Source: Camarhynchus parvulus (taxonomy: Eukaryota; Chordata; Aves; Passeriformes; Thraupidae). From it: 64,000 nt of DNA. The stretch covers positions 32,038 to 96,037 of the forward strand of contig NW_022148820.1 in NCBI RefSeq assembly GCF_901933205.1, read 5' to 3'. The translations under genes and the position numbers were made by a program. Under the pieces are notes generated by a model. That model saw nothing but the letters and a program-made list of their open reading frames with translations. It had not been told where the DNA came from and did not search any database. Positions 33,585 through 45,578 of the stretch are shown here, one piece after another (the first letter of the stretch is position 1; each line of letters starts with the position of its first letter).

Positions 33585-35369
33585 CTGGGGGGCGCTGCCG
33601 CGGGCACCCTGACCATTCACATGGGCACTCTGCTGGTCACTCAAACGGTCAGCCTGGTGGTCATCCTGGGCACTCTGCTGGGCACTCTGCTGGGCACTCT
33701 GCTGGGCATTCAAATGGCCACCCTGGTGGTCACTCTGCTGGGCACTCTGCTGGGCACTCTGCTGGGCATTCAAATGGTCACCCTGGTGGTCATTCAAATG
33801 GTCACTCTGCTGGGCACTCAAACGGCCACCCTGGTGGTCACTCTGCTGGGCACTCTGCTGGGCACTCTGCTGGGCATTCAAATGGTCACCCTGGTGGTCA
33901 TTCAAATGGTCACTCTGCTGGGCACTCTGCTGGGCATCCTGCTGGTCATCCTGCTGGGCATCCTGGTGGTCACTCTGCTGGGCATGCAAATGGTCATCCT
34001 GCTGGTCACTCAAACGGTCGCCCTGGTGGTCATTCTGGGCACTCTGCTGGGCACTCTGCTGGGCATTCAAATGGTCATCCTGCTGGTCATTCAAATGGTC
34101 ACTCTGCTGGGCATTCAAATGGTCACTCTGCTGGTCATTCAAATGGTCACTCTGCTGGGCATTCAAATGGTCACTCTGCTGGTCATTCAAATGGTCACCC
34201 TGGTGGGCATCCTGCTGGGCATCCTGCTGGTCATTCTGGTGGTCATTCTGGTGGTCATTCAAATGGTCACCCTGGTGGGCATTCTGGGCACTCTGCTGGG
34301 CATCCTGCTGGGCACCCTGCTGGTCATCCTGCTGGTCATTCAAATGGTCATCCTGCTGGGCATTCAAATGGTCACCCTGGTGGTCACTCAGGTGGTCATT
34401 CAAATGGTCACCCTGGTGGTCATTCAAATGGTCACCCTGGTAGTCATTCTGGGCACTCTGCTGGTCACTCTGGTGGTCATTCTGGGCACTCTGGTGGTCA
34501 CTCAGATGGTCATTCAAATGGTCACCCTGGTGGTCATTCTGGTGGTCACTCTGGTGGTCATTGGGGTCACCCTGCTGGTCATTCTGGGCACTCTGTTGGT
34601 CATTCAGGTGGTCACCCTGGTGGTCACCCTGGTGGTCATTGGGGCCACCCTGCTGGTCACTCTGATGGTCATTCTGGGCACTCTGGGGGTCATTCAGGTG
34701 GACAATCAGGTGGTCACCCTGGTGGTCACCCTGGTGGTCAGTGGGGTCACCCCAGTGGTCACCCTGCTGGTCACTCTGATGGTCATTCTGGGCACTCTGG
34801 TGGTCATTCTGGTGGTCACTCTGGCGGTCATAGTGGTGGTCACCCCGGTGGTCATTGGGGTCACTCAGGAGGTCATCGGGGTCACTCCGGTGGTCATTTG
34901 GGTCACCCCGGTGGTCATTGGGGTCACCCTGGTGGTCACCCTGGTGGTCACTGTGGTGGTCACTTATGTGGTCACTCACCTGGTCACTCAGGTGGTCACT
35001 GTGGTCATTGTGGTCATTGTGGTCACCCAGGTGGTCACTCTGGTCCCTTTGGTCACTCAGGTGGTCACTTTGGTCACTCGGGTGGTCACTGTGGTCACTC
35101 TGGTCACTGTGGTCACTCACGTGGTCACTGTGGTCACTCAGGTGGTCACTGTGGTGGTCACTGTGGTCACTCAGGTGGTCACTGTGGTCACTCAGGTGGT
35201 CACTGTGGTCACTCAGGTGGTCACTGTGGTGGTCACTCTGGTCACTGTGGTGGTCACTGTGGTCACTCAGGTGGTCACTGTGGTCACTCTGGTCACTGTG
35301 GTCACTCAGGTGGTCACTGTGGTCACTGTGGTCACTCAGGTGGTCACTGTGGTCACTGTGGTCACTCAC
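33585..35369 (-). repeat. Ser-Asp-His minisatellite, open and in frame with exons 7 and 8
   Basis: On the minus strand a ~1.8-kb array of units that are multiples of 3 bp (mostly 9, 12 and 15) remains open from exon 7 through exon 8 without a stop or frame change. Translated, it starts as [17 protein letters not shown] and grades into [20 protein letters not shown]. In mammals only about 17 residues separate the same flanking segments. It may be coding, or an intron: CAC|GTGAGTGACC at 35370 is a phase-0 donor and CCCCCCAG before exon 8 an acceptor. On the plus strand it is GGTGGTCACTCTGGTCACTG-like. Confidence 0.85.
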
Positions 35370-35517
35370 GTGGTCACTGTGGTCACTCAGGTGGTCACTG
35401 TGGTCACTCTGGTCACTGTGGTCACTCAGGTGGTCACTCTGGTGGTCACTCAGCTGGGCCAGAGCCGCGGAGCAGTTGGGGAAGTGGTGCAGCCCCGAGA
35501 AGTCGCCCTCGAAGCAG
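35370..35517 (-). CDS. MEGF8: MEGF8 exon 7, segment between PSI and calcium-binding EGF (3' end uncertain)
   Basis: The exon starts after CCCCTCCCCAG, completes the codon from exon 6 and reads [20 protein letters not shown], then QLSDHQSDH and further SDH repeats. Mammalian MEGF8 has RCLQGDFSGPLGGGNCSLW. The end given is the first donor with a GTGAGT consensus that is in phase 0 with exon 8 (35368-35369 GT); a similar one is at 35119-35120. No phase-0 donor occurs before the SDH repeat starts, so some of the repeat is predicted in the protein in any model. Full read-through to exon 8 is the alternative. Confidence 0.7.
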
Positions 35518-36114
35518 CTGGGGAGGGGAAATTTGGGGAAAATTTGGGACAATTTGGGAAAATTTTGGGGAAAATTTGGGAATTTTGGGGGTTTTGGGGG
35601 AGGGGTGAAATGGCAGAAAAGGGGAAAAAATGGGAATTGGGGTGAAAAAAAGGCAAATGGGGATGGAAAATTGGCGAAATTAAACTCAAAAGTTGCTGCA
35701 AAAAGAGGCAAAATCAGCCCCACGAAAAAACCCCAAAGAAAGCCCAAAATCAGCCCAAAAAACCCCAAAATCAGCTCCACAATCAGCTGAAAAAAATCCC
35801 AAAAATCACTCAAAAACCACCCCCAAATCAGCCCCCAAAAAAGCCCAAAATCACAAAAAACAAACCCCGAAGCCCCCAGCCCCAATTGAAGCCCCCAGAC
35901 CCAATTGAAGCCCCCAGACCCAATTGAAGCCCCCAGACCCAATTGAAGCCCCCAGACCCTCCCAAACCCTTCCCAGATTGAGGAATCCTCAAACTCCAGG
36001 ACCCAAAATCACCAAAATTCCCCCAACTTTCCCCCCAAACCCCCAAAATCCGGGACCCCCCAAACCCCCCCGAAGCCCCCAGCCCCAATTGAAGCCCCCA
36101 GCCCCAATCCGGAC
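35518..36114 (-). repeat. Intron, with a short CAATTGAAGCCCCCAGACC array
   Basis: Intron between exons 6 and 7. From 35530 to 35660 the plus strand is G/A rich (GGGGAAAATTTGGG); from 35700 it is C/A rich (CCCCAAAATCAGCCC). At 35875-35960 a 19-20-bp unit, CCAATTGAAGCCCCCAGACC, repeats four to five times and returns near 36080. Nothing gene-like is seen. Confidence 0.75.
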
Positions 36115-36228
36115 CTGCCGAGCGCGGGGTTCGGCCGCCGCCCGCACCAGCCGCAGCCGTGCTGGCTCAGACACTCCTGGCAGGAGCCGAGCTGGGAGCA
36201 GCCCCGGCACTGCGGGGCCGAGTGAACG
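36115..36228 (-). CDS. MEGF8: MEGF8 exon 6, PSI-like cysteine-rich module
   Basis: The 114-bp exon starts after GGTTTTTTTGCAG and ends CTCGGCAG|GTCCGG. After the shared serine it reads VHSAPQCRGCSQLGSCQECL, then SQHGCGWCGRRPNPALG. Mammalian MEGF8 has SVHSEPRCRSCDGFLTCHECLQSHECGWCGNEDNPTLGR. The CxxC, CxxCL and CGWC pattern is that of PSI (plexin-semaphorin-integrin) modules. Entry and exit phases (2 to 2) match the neighbours. The donor GTCCGG is weak. A damaged copy lies at 52555-52669. Confidence 0.94.
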
Positions 36229-37200
36229 CTGCAAAAAAACCCCAAAATCGCCCCAAAATCAACTCCCGGAGCTTCGGGAACCCCAAAAACCCCCAAAAGC
36301 ACCCCAAAACCCCAAAACCACCCCAAAAACCCCACAAACCACCCCAAAACCCCCAAAACCACCCCAAAACCCCCAAAACCACCCCAGAAACCCCACAAAA
36401 CCACCCCAAAAACCCCCAAAACCACCCCAAAACCCCACAAAACCACCCCAAAACCCCCAAAACCCCAAAACCCCTAAAGCACCCCTAGAAACCCCCACAA
36501 ACCACCCCAAAACCCCACAAAACCACCCCAAAAGCACCCCAAAACCCCCACAAAAACCCCCCAAAACCACCCCAAAAACCCCACAAACCACCCCAAAAAC
36601 CCCCAAAACCACCCCAGAAACCCACAAAACCACCCCAAAAACCCCCAAAAGCACCCCAAAACCCCTACGAAACCACCCCAAAACCCCTACAAAACCACCC
36701 CAAAACCCCAAGGCACGCCCCCAAAACCCCCAAAAGCACCCCCAAAAGCACCCTAAAACCACCCCAAAAACCCCCAAAAGCACCCCAAAAACCCCACAAA
36801 CCACCCTAATAACCCACAAACCACCCCCCAAAACCCCTACAAAGCACCCCAAAACCCCACAAACCACGCCAAAAACCCCCAAAACCACCCCAAAACCCCT
36901 AAAACCACCCCCAAACCCCCCATAACCACCCCAAAACCCCAAAACCACCCCAAAAACCCAACAAAACCACCCCAAAACCACCCCAAAACCACCCAAAACC
37001 ACCCCAAAAACCCCAAAACCACCCCAAAAACCCAACAAAACCACCCCAAAACCACCCCAAAACCACCCAAAACCACCCCCAAAACCCCAAAACCACCCCC
37101 AAAACCACCCCAAAACCACCCCCCAAACCACCCCAAAAACCCAACAAAACCACCCCAAAACCACCCCAAAAACCCCACAAACCACCCCAAACATTTCGAG
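36229..37200 (-). repeat. Intron array, CCCCAAAACCACCCCAAAAACC units
   Basis: Intron between exons 5 and 6, part nearer exon 6. The plus strand is C/A only for long stretches, with 20-30-bp units such as CCCCCAAAACCACCCCAAAA and CCCCACAAACCACCCC. The minus strand is GGGGTGGTTTTGGGG-like and G-quadruplex prone on the transcript. Open frames arise on both strands from composition alone. No exon fragment is seen. Confidence 0.82.
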
Positions 37201-39873
37201 GACCCCCACAGCCATTTCGGGGATCCCCCCAAAATCCCCAAACTCCCCCCAAACCCCCCAAAACCTCGGTAATTCCCCCCAAAACCCCTTTAAACTCCCC
37301 CAAATCCCCCTCAAATCCCCCCTAAATTTGCCCAAATCGCCCCCAAATTTCTCGAGGACCCCCAAACATTTGGGGACCCCCCCAGACATTTCGGGGCCCC
37401 CCCAAAATCCCCGAACTCCCCCCAATCCCCCATTAAATCTCCCCTTAAATCGCCCCCAAATACTCCCCCAAAATCCCCTCAAATCCCCCCAAAATCCCCT
37501 TAAATCCCCCCAAAACCACTCCAAATTTTCCCCAATCACCCCCAAATTTCTCGAGGACCCCCCAGATTTCTCGAGGACCCTCCCAGCCATTTCGGGGACC
37601 CCCCAAACTCCCCAAACCCCCCATTAAATCCCCCTTAAATCGCCCCCAAATACTCCCCAAAATCCTCTCAAATCGCCCCAAAACCCCCTTAGATCCCCCC
37701 AAAACCCCTCCAAATTTTCCCAAATCACCCCCAAATTTCTCAAGGACGCCCCCAAATTTCTCGAGGACCCCTCCCAGCCATTTCGGGGCCACCCAAACTC
37801 CCCAAACCTCCCCCAATCCCCCATTAAATCCCCCATAAAATCGCCCCCAAATACTCCCCAAAATCCCCTCAAATCGCCCCAAAACCGCCTTAAATCCCCC
37901 AAAACCCTCCAAACTCCCCCAAATCGCCCCCAAATTTCTCGAGGACCCCCCAGCCATTTCGGGGACCCCCCAAACCCCCAACCCCCCATTAAATCCCCCT
38001 TAAATCGCCCCCAAATACTCCCCAAAACCCCCTCAAATCCCCCCAAAACCGCCTTAAATCCCCCCCAAAACCCCTCCAAACTCCCCCAAATCGCCCCCAA
38101 ATTTCTCAAGGACGCCCCCAAATTTCTCGAGGACCCCCCCAGCCATTTCGGGGACCCCCAAACCCCCAAACCTCCCCCAATCCCCCATTAAATCCCCATT
38201 AAATCGCCCCCAAATACTCCCCAAAACCCCCTCAAATTGCCCCCCAAAACCGCCTTAAATCCCCCCCAAAACCCCTCCAAATTTTCCCCAATTGCCCCCA
38301 AATTTCTCGGGGACCCCCCAGATTTCTCAAGGACGCCCCCAGACATCTCGAGGACCCCCAGCCATTTGGGGACCCCCAAACTCCCCAAACCCCCCATTAA
38401 ATCCCCCTTAAATCGCCCCCAAATACTCCCCAAAATCCCCTCAAATCCCCCAAAACCGCCCTTAGATCCCCCCAAAACCCTCCAAACTCCCCCAAATCGC
38501 CCCCAAATTTCTCAAGGACGCCCCCAAATTTCTCGAGGACCCCTCCCAGCCATTTCGGGGACCCCCCAAACTCCCCCAACCCCCCATTAAATCCCCCTTA
38601 AATCGCCCCCAAATACTCCCCAAAATCCCCTCAAATCCCCCAAAACCGCCTTAGATCCCCCCAAAACCCCTCCAAACTCCCCCAAATCGCCCCCAAATTT
38701 CTCGAGGACCCCCCCAGATTTCCTGAGGACCCCTCCCAGCCATTTCGGGGCCACCCAAACCCCCCAAACCTCCCCCAATCCCCCAATAAATCCCCCATAA
38801 AATCGCCCCCAAATACTCCCCCAAATCCCCCCCAAACTTTCCCAAATCGCCCCCAAATTTCTCGGAGGACCCCCAGACATCTCGAGGACCCCCAGCCATT
38901 TCAGGGGACCCCCAAACTCCCCCAAACCCCCCATTAAATCCCCTTAAATCGCCCCCAAATACTCCCCAAAATCCCCTCAAATCGCCCCAAAACCCCTTAG
39001 ATCCCTCAAAACCCCTCCAAATTTTCCCAAATCACCCCCAAATTTCTCAAGGACGCCCCCAAATTTCTCGAGGACCCCCAAACTTCTCGGGGACCCCCCA
39101 AACCCCCACCCCCCAATCCCCCATTAAATCCCCCATAAAATCGCCCCCAAATACTCCCCAAAATCCCCTCAAATGCCCCCAAAACCGCCTTAAATCCCCC
39201 CAAAACCCCTCCAAACTCCCCCAAATCGCCCCCAAATTTCTCAAGGACACCCCCAAATTTCTCGAGGACCCCTCCCAGCCATTTCGGGGACCCCCCAAAC
39301 CCCCAGCCCCCTAATCCCCCATTAAATCCCCCATAAAATCGCCCCCAAATACTCCCCAAAATCCCCCCCAAACTTTCCCAAATCGCCCCCAAATTTCTCA
39401 AGGACGCCCCAAATTTCTGAGGACCCTCCAGCCATTTGGGGGACCCCCCAAACCCCCCAATCCCCATTAAATCCCCCTTAAATCGCCCCCAAATACTCCC
39501 CAAAATCCCCTCAAGTCCCCCCAAAACCGCCTTAAATCCCCCCAAAACCCCTCCAAATTTTCCCAAATCACCCCCAAATTTCTCAAGGACGCCCCCAAAC
39601 TTCTCGAGGACCCCCCCAGATTTCCCGAGGATGCCCCCAGACATCTCGAGGACCCCCCCAGCCATTTCGGGGACCCCCCAAACCCCCCAAACCTCCCCCA
39701 ATCCCCCCATTAAATCCCCTTAAAATCGCCCCCAAATGCCCCCCAAAACCCCTTAAATCCCCCAAAACTGCCTTAAATCCCCCAAAACCCTCCAAACTCC
39801 CCCAATCGCCCCCAAATTTCCCGAGGGCCCCCCCAGATTTCCCGAGGCCCCCCGATTCCAGCCCCCATCTCAC
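37201..39873 (-). repeat. Intron array, ~190-bp units, about thirteen copies
   Basis: Continuation of the intron between exons 5 and 6. Units begin around CCCATTAAATCCCCCTTAAA near 37430, 37620, 37822, 37985, 38187, 38394, 38584, 38783, 38929, 39118, 39310, 39463 and 39706. Other landmarks in each are TCGCCCCCAAATACTCCCC, AAATTTCTCGAGGACCCCC and AGCCATTTCGGGGACCCCC. The intron side of the exon 5 donor shares the last motif, but no exon bases are captured. Confidence 0.88.
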
Positions 39874-40005
39874 CTGTCGCTCCAGCCTCGGCACCCCCCG
39901 TACGGGTACCTGGCCAGGTAGGCGGCGAACAGGAAGCAGCGCCGCGCCGAGGGGCACCAGGCGCACGGCGAGGGGGGCGCCAGGCACGAGGAGCACGTGC
40001 TGCGG
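39874..40005 (-). CDS. MEGF8: MEGF8 exon 5, PSI-like cysteine-rich module
   Basis: The 132-bp exon starts after GCGCCCCCCAG and ends GCGACAG|GTGAGA. It reads SRSTCSSCLAPPSPCAWC, PSARRCFLFAAYLARYPYGG, then CRGWSD. This follows mammalian QRLTCEDCLANSSQCAWCQS ... CFLFAAYLARYPHGGCRGWDDS closely; FLFAAYLARYP is a highly specific MEGF8 marker. Phases are 2 in and 2 out, fitting exons 4 and 6. The frame is intact. A badly damaged copy lies at 56426-56560. Confidence 0.95.
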
Positions 40006-40865
40006 CTGGGGGGCGCGGGGGCAGTGAGACCCTCCCAAATTCGGGGAACCCCGGAAACCCCAACCCAAAAAACCGGAGTTTTTGGGCTTCCAGGACCTAA
40101 AACCCCTCAAAAAGCACCAGAAGAGCCCCAAAAATCCCTAAAATTACCTTAAGACCCCTCCCCAAAATGCCCCTGAGACCCCTCCCCAAATTCGGGGAAC
40201 CCCCGGAAACCCCCAACCCAAAAAAAACCCGGAGTTTTTTGGAGCTTCCAGGACCTAAAACCCCTCAAAAAGCACCAGAAGAGCCCCAAAAATCCCTAAA
40301 ATTACCTTAAGACCCCTCCCCAAAATGCCCCGAGACCCCTCCCCAAATTCGGGGAACCCCCAGAAACCCCCAACCCAAAAAAAACCCGGAGTTTTTTGGA
40401 GCTTCCAGGACCTTTGGGCAGCCAAAAATGGCCCAAAATGGACCAAAATGGACCAAAATGGCCCAAAATGGACCAAAAATGGCCCAAATGGCCCTGAAAG
40501 AACCCCGAGACCCCTCCCCAAAATGCCCCGAGACCCCTCCCCAAATTCGGGGAACCCCCGGAAACCCCAACCCAAAAAAAACCCGGAGTTTTTTGGAGCT
40601 TCCAGGACCTTTGGGCAGCCAAAAATGGCCCAAAAGAGCCAAAAAATAGCCCCCAAATGGCCTAAAATAACTCTGGGACCCCTCCCCAAAATGCCCTGAG
40701 AGCCCCGAGACCCCTCCCCAAATTCGGGGAACCCCCGGAATCCCCCAACCCAAAAAAAACCCGGAGTTTTTTGGAGCTTCCAGGACCTTTGGGCAGCCAA
40801 AAATGGCCCAAAAAGGCCCCAAAATGACCTAAAATTGCCCAAAATTGGCCAAATCCCCCCAAATG
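40006..40865 (-). repeat. Intron array, ~180-bp CCAGGACC / CCCGAGACCCCTCCCC units
   Basis: Intron between exons 4 and 5, part nearer exon 5. About four to five units carry CCCAAATTCGGGGAACCCC, AACCCGGAGTTTTTTGGAGC and TTCCAGGACCTTTGGGCAGC. The region beside the exon 5 acceptor is the first unit. No exon bases are repeated. Confidence 0.8.
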
Positions 40866-41960
40866 TCACCTGCCGAGGGGGGGGGGGGGCACTTCTGGGG
40901 GTCCCTGACGGTCACCCCAGGATCCTAAATCCCTTTAAAATCACCAAAAATGCCCCAAAAATCGCCCCAAAAATCACCAAAAAAAAAAAAAAAAATGCAA
41001 AAAATTCCAAAATTGCCCAAAATGAGGGAAATTCTGCCCAAATGTCACCTGCTGCAGGGGGGGGGCACTGCTGGGGGTCCCTGATGGGCCCCTCAGGATC
41101 CTAAATCCCTTTAAAATCACCAAAAATGCCCCCAAATGCCCCAAAAATTGCCCAAAAAAATCACAAAAAAATCCCAAAAAATTTTTTAAAATCCCGAAAT
41201 TGCCCAAAATGAGGGAAATTCTCCCCAAATGTCACCTGCTGCGGGGAGCACTTCTGGGGGTCCCTGATGGTCACCCCAGGATCCCAAATCCCTTTAAAAT
41301 CACCAAAAATGCCCCAAAAATCGCCCCAAAAATCACCAAAAAATTAAAAAAAATGCAAAAAATTCCAAAATTGCCCAAAATGAGGGAAATTCTCCCCAAA
41401 TGTCACCTGCTGCAGGGGGGGGGCACTGCTGGGGGTCCCTGATGGGCCCCTCAGGATCCTAAATCCCTTTAAAATCACCAAAAATGCCCCCAAATGCCCC
41501 AAAATTCCCCAAAAATTGCCCCAAAAATCACCAAAAAAATCACAAAAAAAAATTTAAAAATCCCGAAATTGCCCCAAATGAGGGAAATTCAGCCCAAATG
41601 TCACCTGCTGCAGGGGAGCACTTCTGGGGGTCCCTGAAGGTCACCCCAGGATCCCAAATCCCTTTAAAATCACTAAAAATGCCCCAAAAATCGCCCAAAA
41701 ATCACCAAAAAATTAAAAAAAATGCAAAAATTCCAAAATTGCCCAAAATGAGGGAAATTCTCCCCAAATGTCACCTGCTGCAGGGGGGGGGCACTGCTGG
41801 GGGTCCCTGATGGGCCCCCCAAGATCCCAAATCCCTTTAAAATCACCAAAAATGCCCCCAAATGCCCCAAAATTTGCCCCAAAAATCACCAAAAAAATCA
41901 CAAAAAAATTTAAAAATCCCGAAATTGCCCCAAATGAGGGAAATTCAGCCCAAATGTCAC
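40866..41960 (-). repeat. ~180-bp units carrying the exon 4 3' end and donor
   Basis: Intron immediately downstream of exon 4. Six units, near 40866, 41046, 41232, 41404, 41604 and 41770, carry on the minus strand GGGACCCCCAGCAGTGCCCC then TGCAGCAG|GTGACATTTG, the end of exon 4 and its donor. Copies vary (AAGTGCTCCCC in three; CGGCAG|GTGACA at 40866). Spacers include AAATCCCTTTAAAATCACCA and ATTGCCCAAAATGAGGGAAA. Units alternate between two versions, giving a ~370-bp higher-order period. Confidence 0.9.
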
Positions 41961-42088
41961 CTGCTGCAGGGGGGGGGGCACTGCTGGGGGTCCCTGACGG
42001 CGGCCGGGTCCCTCCCCCGGCGGCTGCAGACGAAGTCGCCCCGTTTGGAGTCGGGGGGTCCCAGGGTCTGCCACTCACAGAAAGGGTC
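41961..42088 (-). CDS. MEGF8: MEGF8 exon 4, cysteine-rich segment
   Basis: The 128-bp exon starts after TCTCCCTTCCAG and ends TGCAGCAG|GTGACA. It reads DPFCEWQTLGPPDSKRGD, FVCSRRGRDPAAV, then RDPQQCPPPCS. The mammalian sequence is DPFCEWHQSTSRKGDAACSRRGRGRGALKSPEECPPLCSQ. The exon is entered in phase 0 and leaves in phase 2. The frame is intact. Its 3' end is copied six times downstream in the intron, and the whole exon has a damaged copy at 58386-58500. Confidence 0.95.
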
Positions 42089-42900
42089 CTGGAAGGGAGA
42101 AATTGGGGAGGGGTCACCCCAAAAATCCCACCCGAAAAAATTCCGGAGCCCCCAAAGACCCCAGAGGCAAAAAAAACCCCGAAAAAATCCGTTGGGAAAT
42201 GGTGAAAATGGACCCAAAATCAACCCCAAAAATCAACCCCAAATTCACCCCAAATTGACCCAAAATCCCCCAAATTTACCCCAAATCCCCCCCAAAAATC
42301 AACCCCAAATTGACCCAAAATCCCCCAAAAAATCAACCCCAAATTCACCCCAAATTGACCCCAAATTCCCTCAAAAATCAACCCCAAATCCCCCCAAATT
42401 GACCCAAAATCCCCCCAAATTCACCCCAAAAATCAGCCCCAAACCCCCGGATTCTCCCCCAAAATCCTGGACCCCCCAAAGACCCCAGACCCCAAAAAAA
42501 CCCCAAAAAATTCGTTGGGAAATGGTGAAAATGGACCCAAAATCAACCCCAAATTCACCCCAAATCCCCCCAAAATCCCCCCAAATTCCACCCCAAAATC
42601 CACCCCAAACCCCCGGATTCCCCCAAAATTCCCGAGTCCCCAAAGACCCCAGACCCAAAAAAAAAACCCGAAAAAATCCGTTGGGAAATGGTGAAAATGG
42701 ACCCAAAATCCCCCCAAATTTACCCCAAATTCACCCAAAAATCCACCCCAAATCCCCCAAAGGTTCACCCCAAATTCACCCCAAAATCCCCACAAATTGA
42801 CCCAAAATTCCCCCAAAAATCCACCCCAAAACCCCCCCAAAAATCCACCCCAAATTCCCCCAAATTCTCCCAAAAATCAACCCCAAACCCGCCCCAAATC
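42089..42900 (-). repeat. Intron, CAACCCCAAATTCACCCC units
   Basis: Intron between exons 3 and 4, part nearer exon 4. Three units of roughly 190-300 bp each begin with AAAATCCGTTGGGAAATGG and GTGAAAATGGACCCAAAATC, followed by many short CCCCAAATTGACCC and CCCAAAATCCACCCC repeats. Nothing gene-like is seen. Confidence 0.78.
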
Positions 42901-45578
42901 CCCTCTAACCCCTCCCAACTTCCCCCAAAATCCCCTTTAACCCCCCAAAATCCCCTTTAACCCCTCCAAAATCCCCCTAAATCCCTCCCAACTTCCCCCA
43001 AAACCCCAAAACTTTCGGGACCCCTCCAAAATCCACTTTAAATGCCCCCAAACCCCCCCAAATCTCCCCCAAATCCCCTCTAACCCCTCCCAACTTCCTC
43101 CAAAATCCCCTTTAAACCCCCCCAAAATCCCCCTAAATCCCCTTTCAGATCCCCCAAATTCCCCAAAGTCCCCTTTAAATGCCCCCAAACACCCCCAAAT
43201 TTCCCCCCAAATCCCCTTTAACCCCCCCAAAATTCCCCTAAATCCCTCCAAAACTCCCCCCAAAACCCCAAAACTTTTGGGACCCCCCCTCCAAAAACCC
43301 CTTTAAACCCCCCCAAAATCCCCCCAAAATCCCTTTCACATCCCCCAAATTCCCCAAAGTCCCTTTAAATGCCCCCAAACCCTCAAAATCCCCCTCTAAC
43401 CCCTCCCAACCCTCCCCAAATTTCCCCCAAATTCCCCCCAAATCCCCTTTAAACGCCCCCAAAACCCCCAAATTCCCAAAATCCCCTTTAAACACCCCCA
43501 ACCCCCCAAAATCCCCTTTAAACCCCCCCAAATCCCCTCTAATTCCTCCCAGCACCCCCAAATTTCCCCCAAAATCCCCTTAAATGCCCCCAAGTCCCCC
43601 AAAATCCCCTTTAAACCCCCCCAAATCCCCTCTAATCCCTCCCAACACCCCCAAATTCCGCCCCAAAATCCCCTTTAAATACCCCCCAAACACCCCCAAA
43701 TTCCCCCCAAATCCCCTTTAACCTCCCCCCAAATCCCCTTTAACCCCCCCCAAATCCCTTTAAACCCCCCAAAATCCCCTAAATCCCCAAAACTCCCCCC
43801 AAAACCCCAAAACTTTCGGGACACCTGAAACCCCAAAACTTTTGAGCCCCTCCAAAACCCCTTTAAACCCCCCAAAATCTCCCCAAATCCCCTTTAACCC
43901 CCCCAAATCCCCTTTAACCCCCCAAAATCCCCTAAATCCCCCAAAATCCCTTTAACCTCCCCCAAATCCCCTTTAACCCCCCCAAATCCCCTTTAACCTC
44001 CCCCAAAATCCCCTTTAAACCCCCAAAATCCCTTTAACCCCCCCAAAATCCCCTTTAAACCCCCCAAAATCCCCTTTTAAACCCCCCAAAATCCCTTTAA
44101 ACCTCCCCCAAATCCCCTTTAACCCCCCAAATCCCCTTTAACCTCCCCCCAAAATCCCCTTTAAACCCCCCAAAATCCCCTTTAAACCCCCCAAAATCCC
44201 CTTTAACCTCCCCAAATCCCCTTTAACCTCCCCAAAATCCCCTCTAATCCCTCCCAACCCCCCCAAATTCCCCCCCCCAAAATCCCCTTTAAACCTCCCC
44301 CCAAATCCCCTTTAACCCCCAAAATCCCTTTAACCTCCCCAAATCCCTTTAACCCCCCAAAATCCCCTAAATCCCCCTAAATCCCCTTTAACCTCCCCAA
44401 ATCCCTTTAACCCCCCAAATCCCCTTTAACCTCCCCAAAATCCCCTTTAAACCCCCCAAAATCCCTTTAACCCCCCAAAATCCCCTTAAACCCCCCAAAA
44501 CCCCTTTAAACCCCCCAAAATCCCTTTAAACCTCCCCAAATCCCCTTTAACCCCCCAAATCCCTTTAACCTCCCCCAAAATCCCCTTTAAACCCCCAAAA
44601 TCCCCTTTAAACCCCCCAAAATCCCCTTTAACCTCCCCAAATCCCCTTTAACCTCCCCAAAATCCCCTCTAATCCCTCCCAACCCCCCCAAATTTCCCCC
44701 AAAATCCCCTTTAAACCTCCCCAAATCCCCTTTAACCCCCCAAAATCCCCTTTAACCTCCCCAAATCCCCTTTAACCCCCCAAAATCCCCCTAAATCCCC
44801 CCTAAATCCCCTTTAACCTCCCCAAATCCCCTTTAACCCCCCAAAATCCCCCTAAACCCCCCTAAATCCCCTTTAAACCTCCCCAAATCCCCTTTAACCC
44901 CCCAAAATCCCCTTTAAACCCCCCAAAATCCCCTTTAATCTCCCCAAATCCCCTTTTAACCCCCTAAATCCCCTTTAAAACCCCCAAATCCCCTTTAACC
45001 CCCCAAAATCCCTTTAACCTCCCCCAAATCCCCTTTAACCCCCAAAAACCCCCTAAACCCTTTAAACCCCCCAAATCCCCTTTAACCCCCCAAATCCCCT
45101 CTAACCCCTCCCAACCCCCCTAAATTCCACCCCAAAATCCCCCTTAAACCCCCCAAAATCCCCTTTAAACCCCCAAATCCCCTTTAACCCCCTAAATCCC
45201 CCTTTAAACCCCCAAATCCCCTTTAACCCCCCAAAATCCCCTTTAACCTCCCCAAATCCCCTTTAACCCCCCAAAATCCCCCAAAATCCCCTTTAACTCC
45301 CCAAAAATCCCCTTAAAACCCCCTAAATCCCCTTTAAACCCCCCAAATCCCCTTTAACCCCCCAAAATCCCCTTTAACCCCCCATAATCCCCTTTAACCT
45401 CCCCAAATCCCCTTTAAACCCCCCATAATCCCCTTTAACCTCCCCAAATCCCCTTTAACCCCCCCAAATCCCTTTAACCCCCTAAATCCCCCTAAATCCC
45501 CCCAAAACTCCCCCAAAACCCCAAAACTTCCGGGACCCCCCCAGAGCCCCAAACCCGGGGTTCTGGGGCGGCGCTGAC
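42901..45578 (-). repeat. Intron array, CCCCTTTAACCCCCCAAAAT units
   Basis: Continuation of the same intron. About 110 copies of a 20-25-bp unit, AATCCCCTTTAACCCCCC and near variants, with occasional CTAATCCCTCCCAACCCCCC and GGGACCCC-type blocks in the first third. The plus strand is almost free of G over kilobases, so the transcript strand is G/T/A rich with GGGGATTT and GGTTAAAGGGGATT. The few bases next to exon 3 (CAAAACTTCCGGGACCCC) match other units. No exon fragment is seen. Confidence 0.88.

Noticed and set aside
33183..35645. 820-codon plus-strand open frame of [11 protein letters not shown] type, looking like many membrane helices, and a GH-rich frame at 34898-35608
   Set aside because: These are the complement and other-frame readings of the SDH array on the MEGF8 strand; the units are multiples of three, so several frames stay open together.
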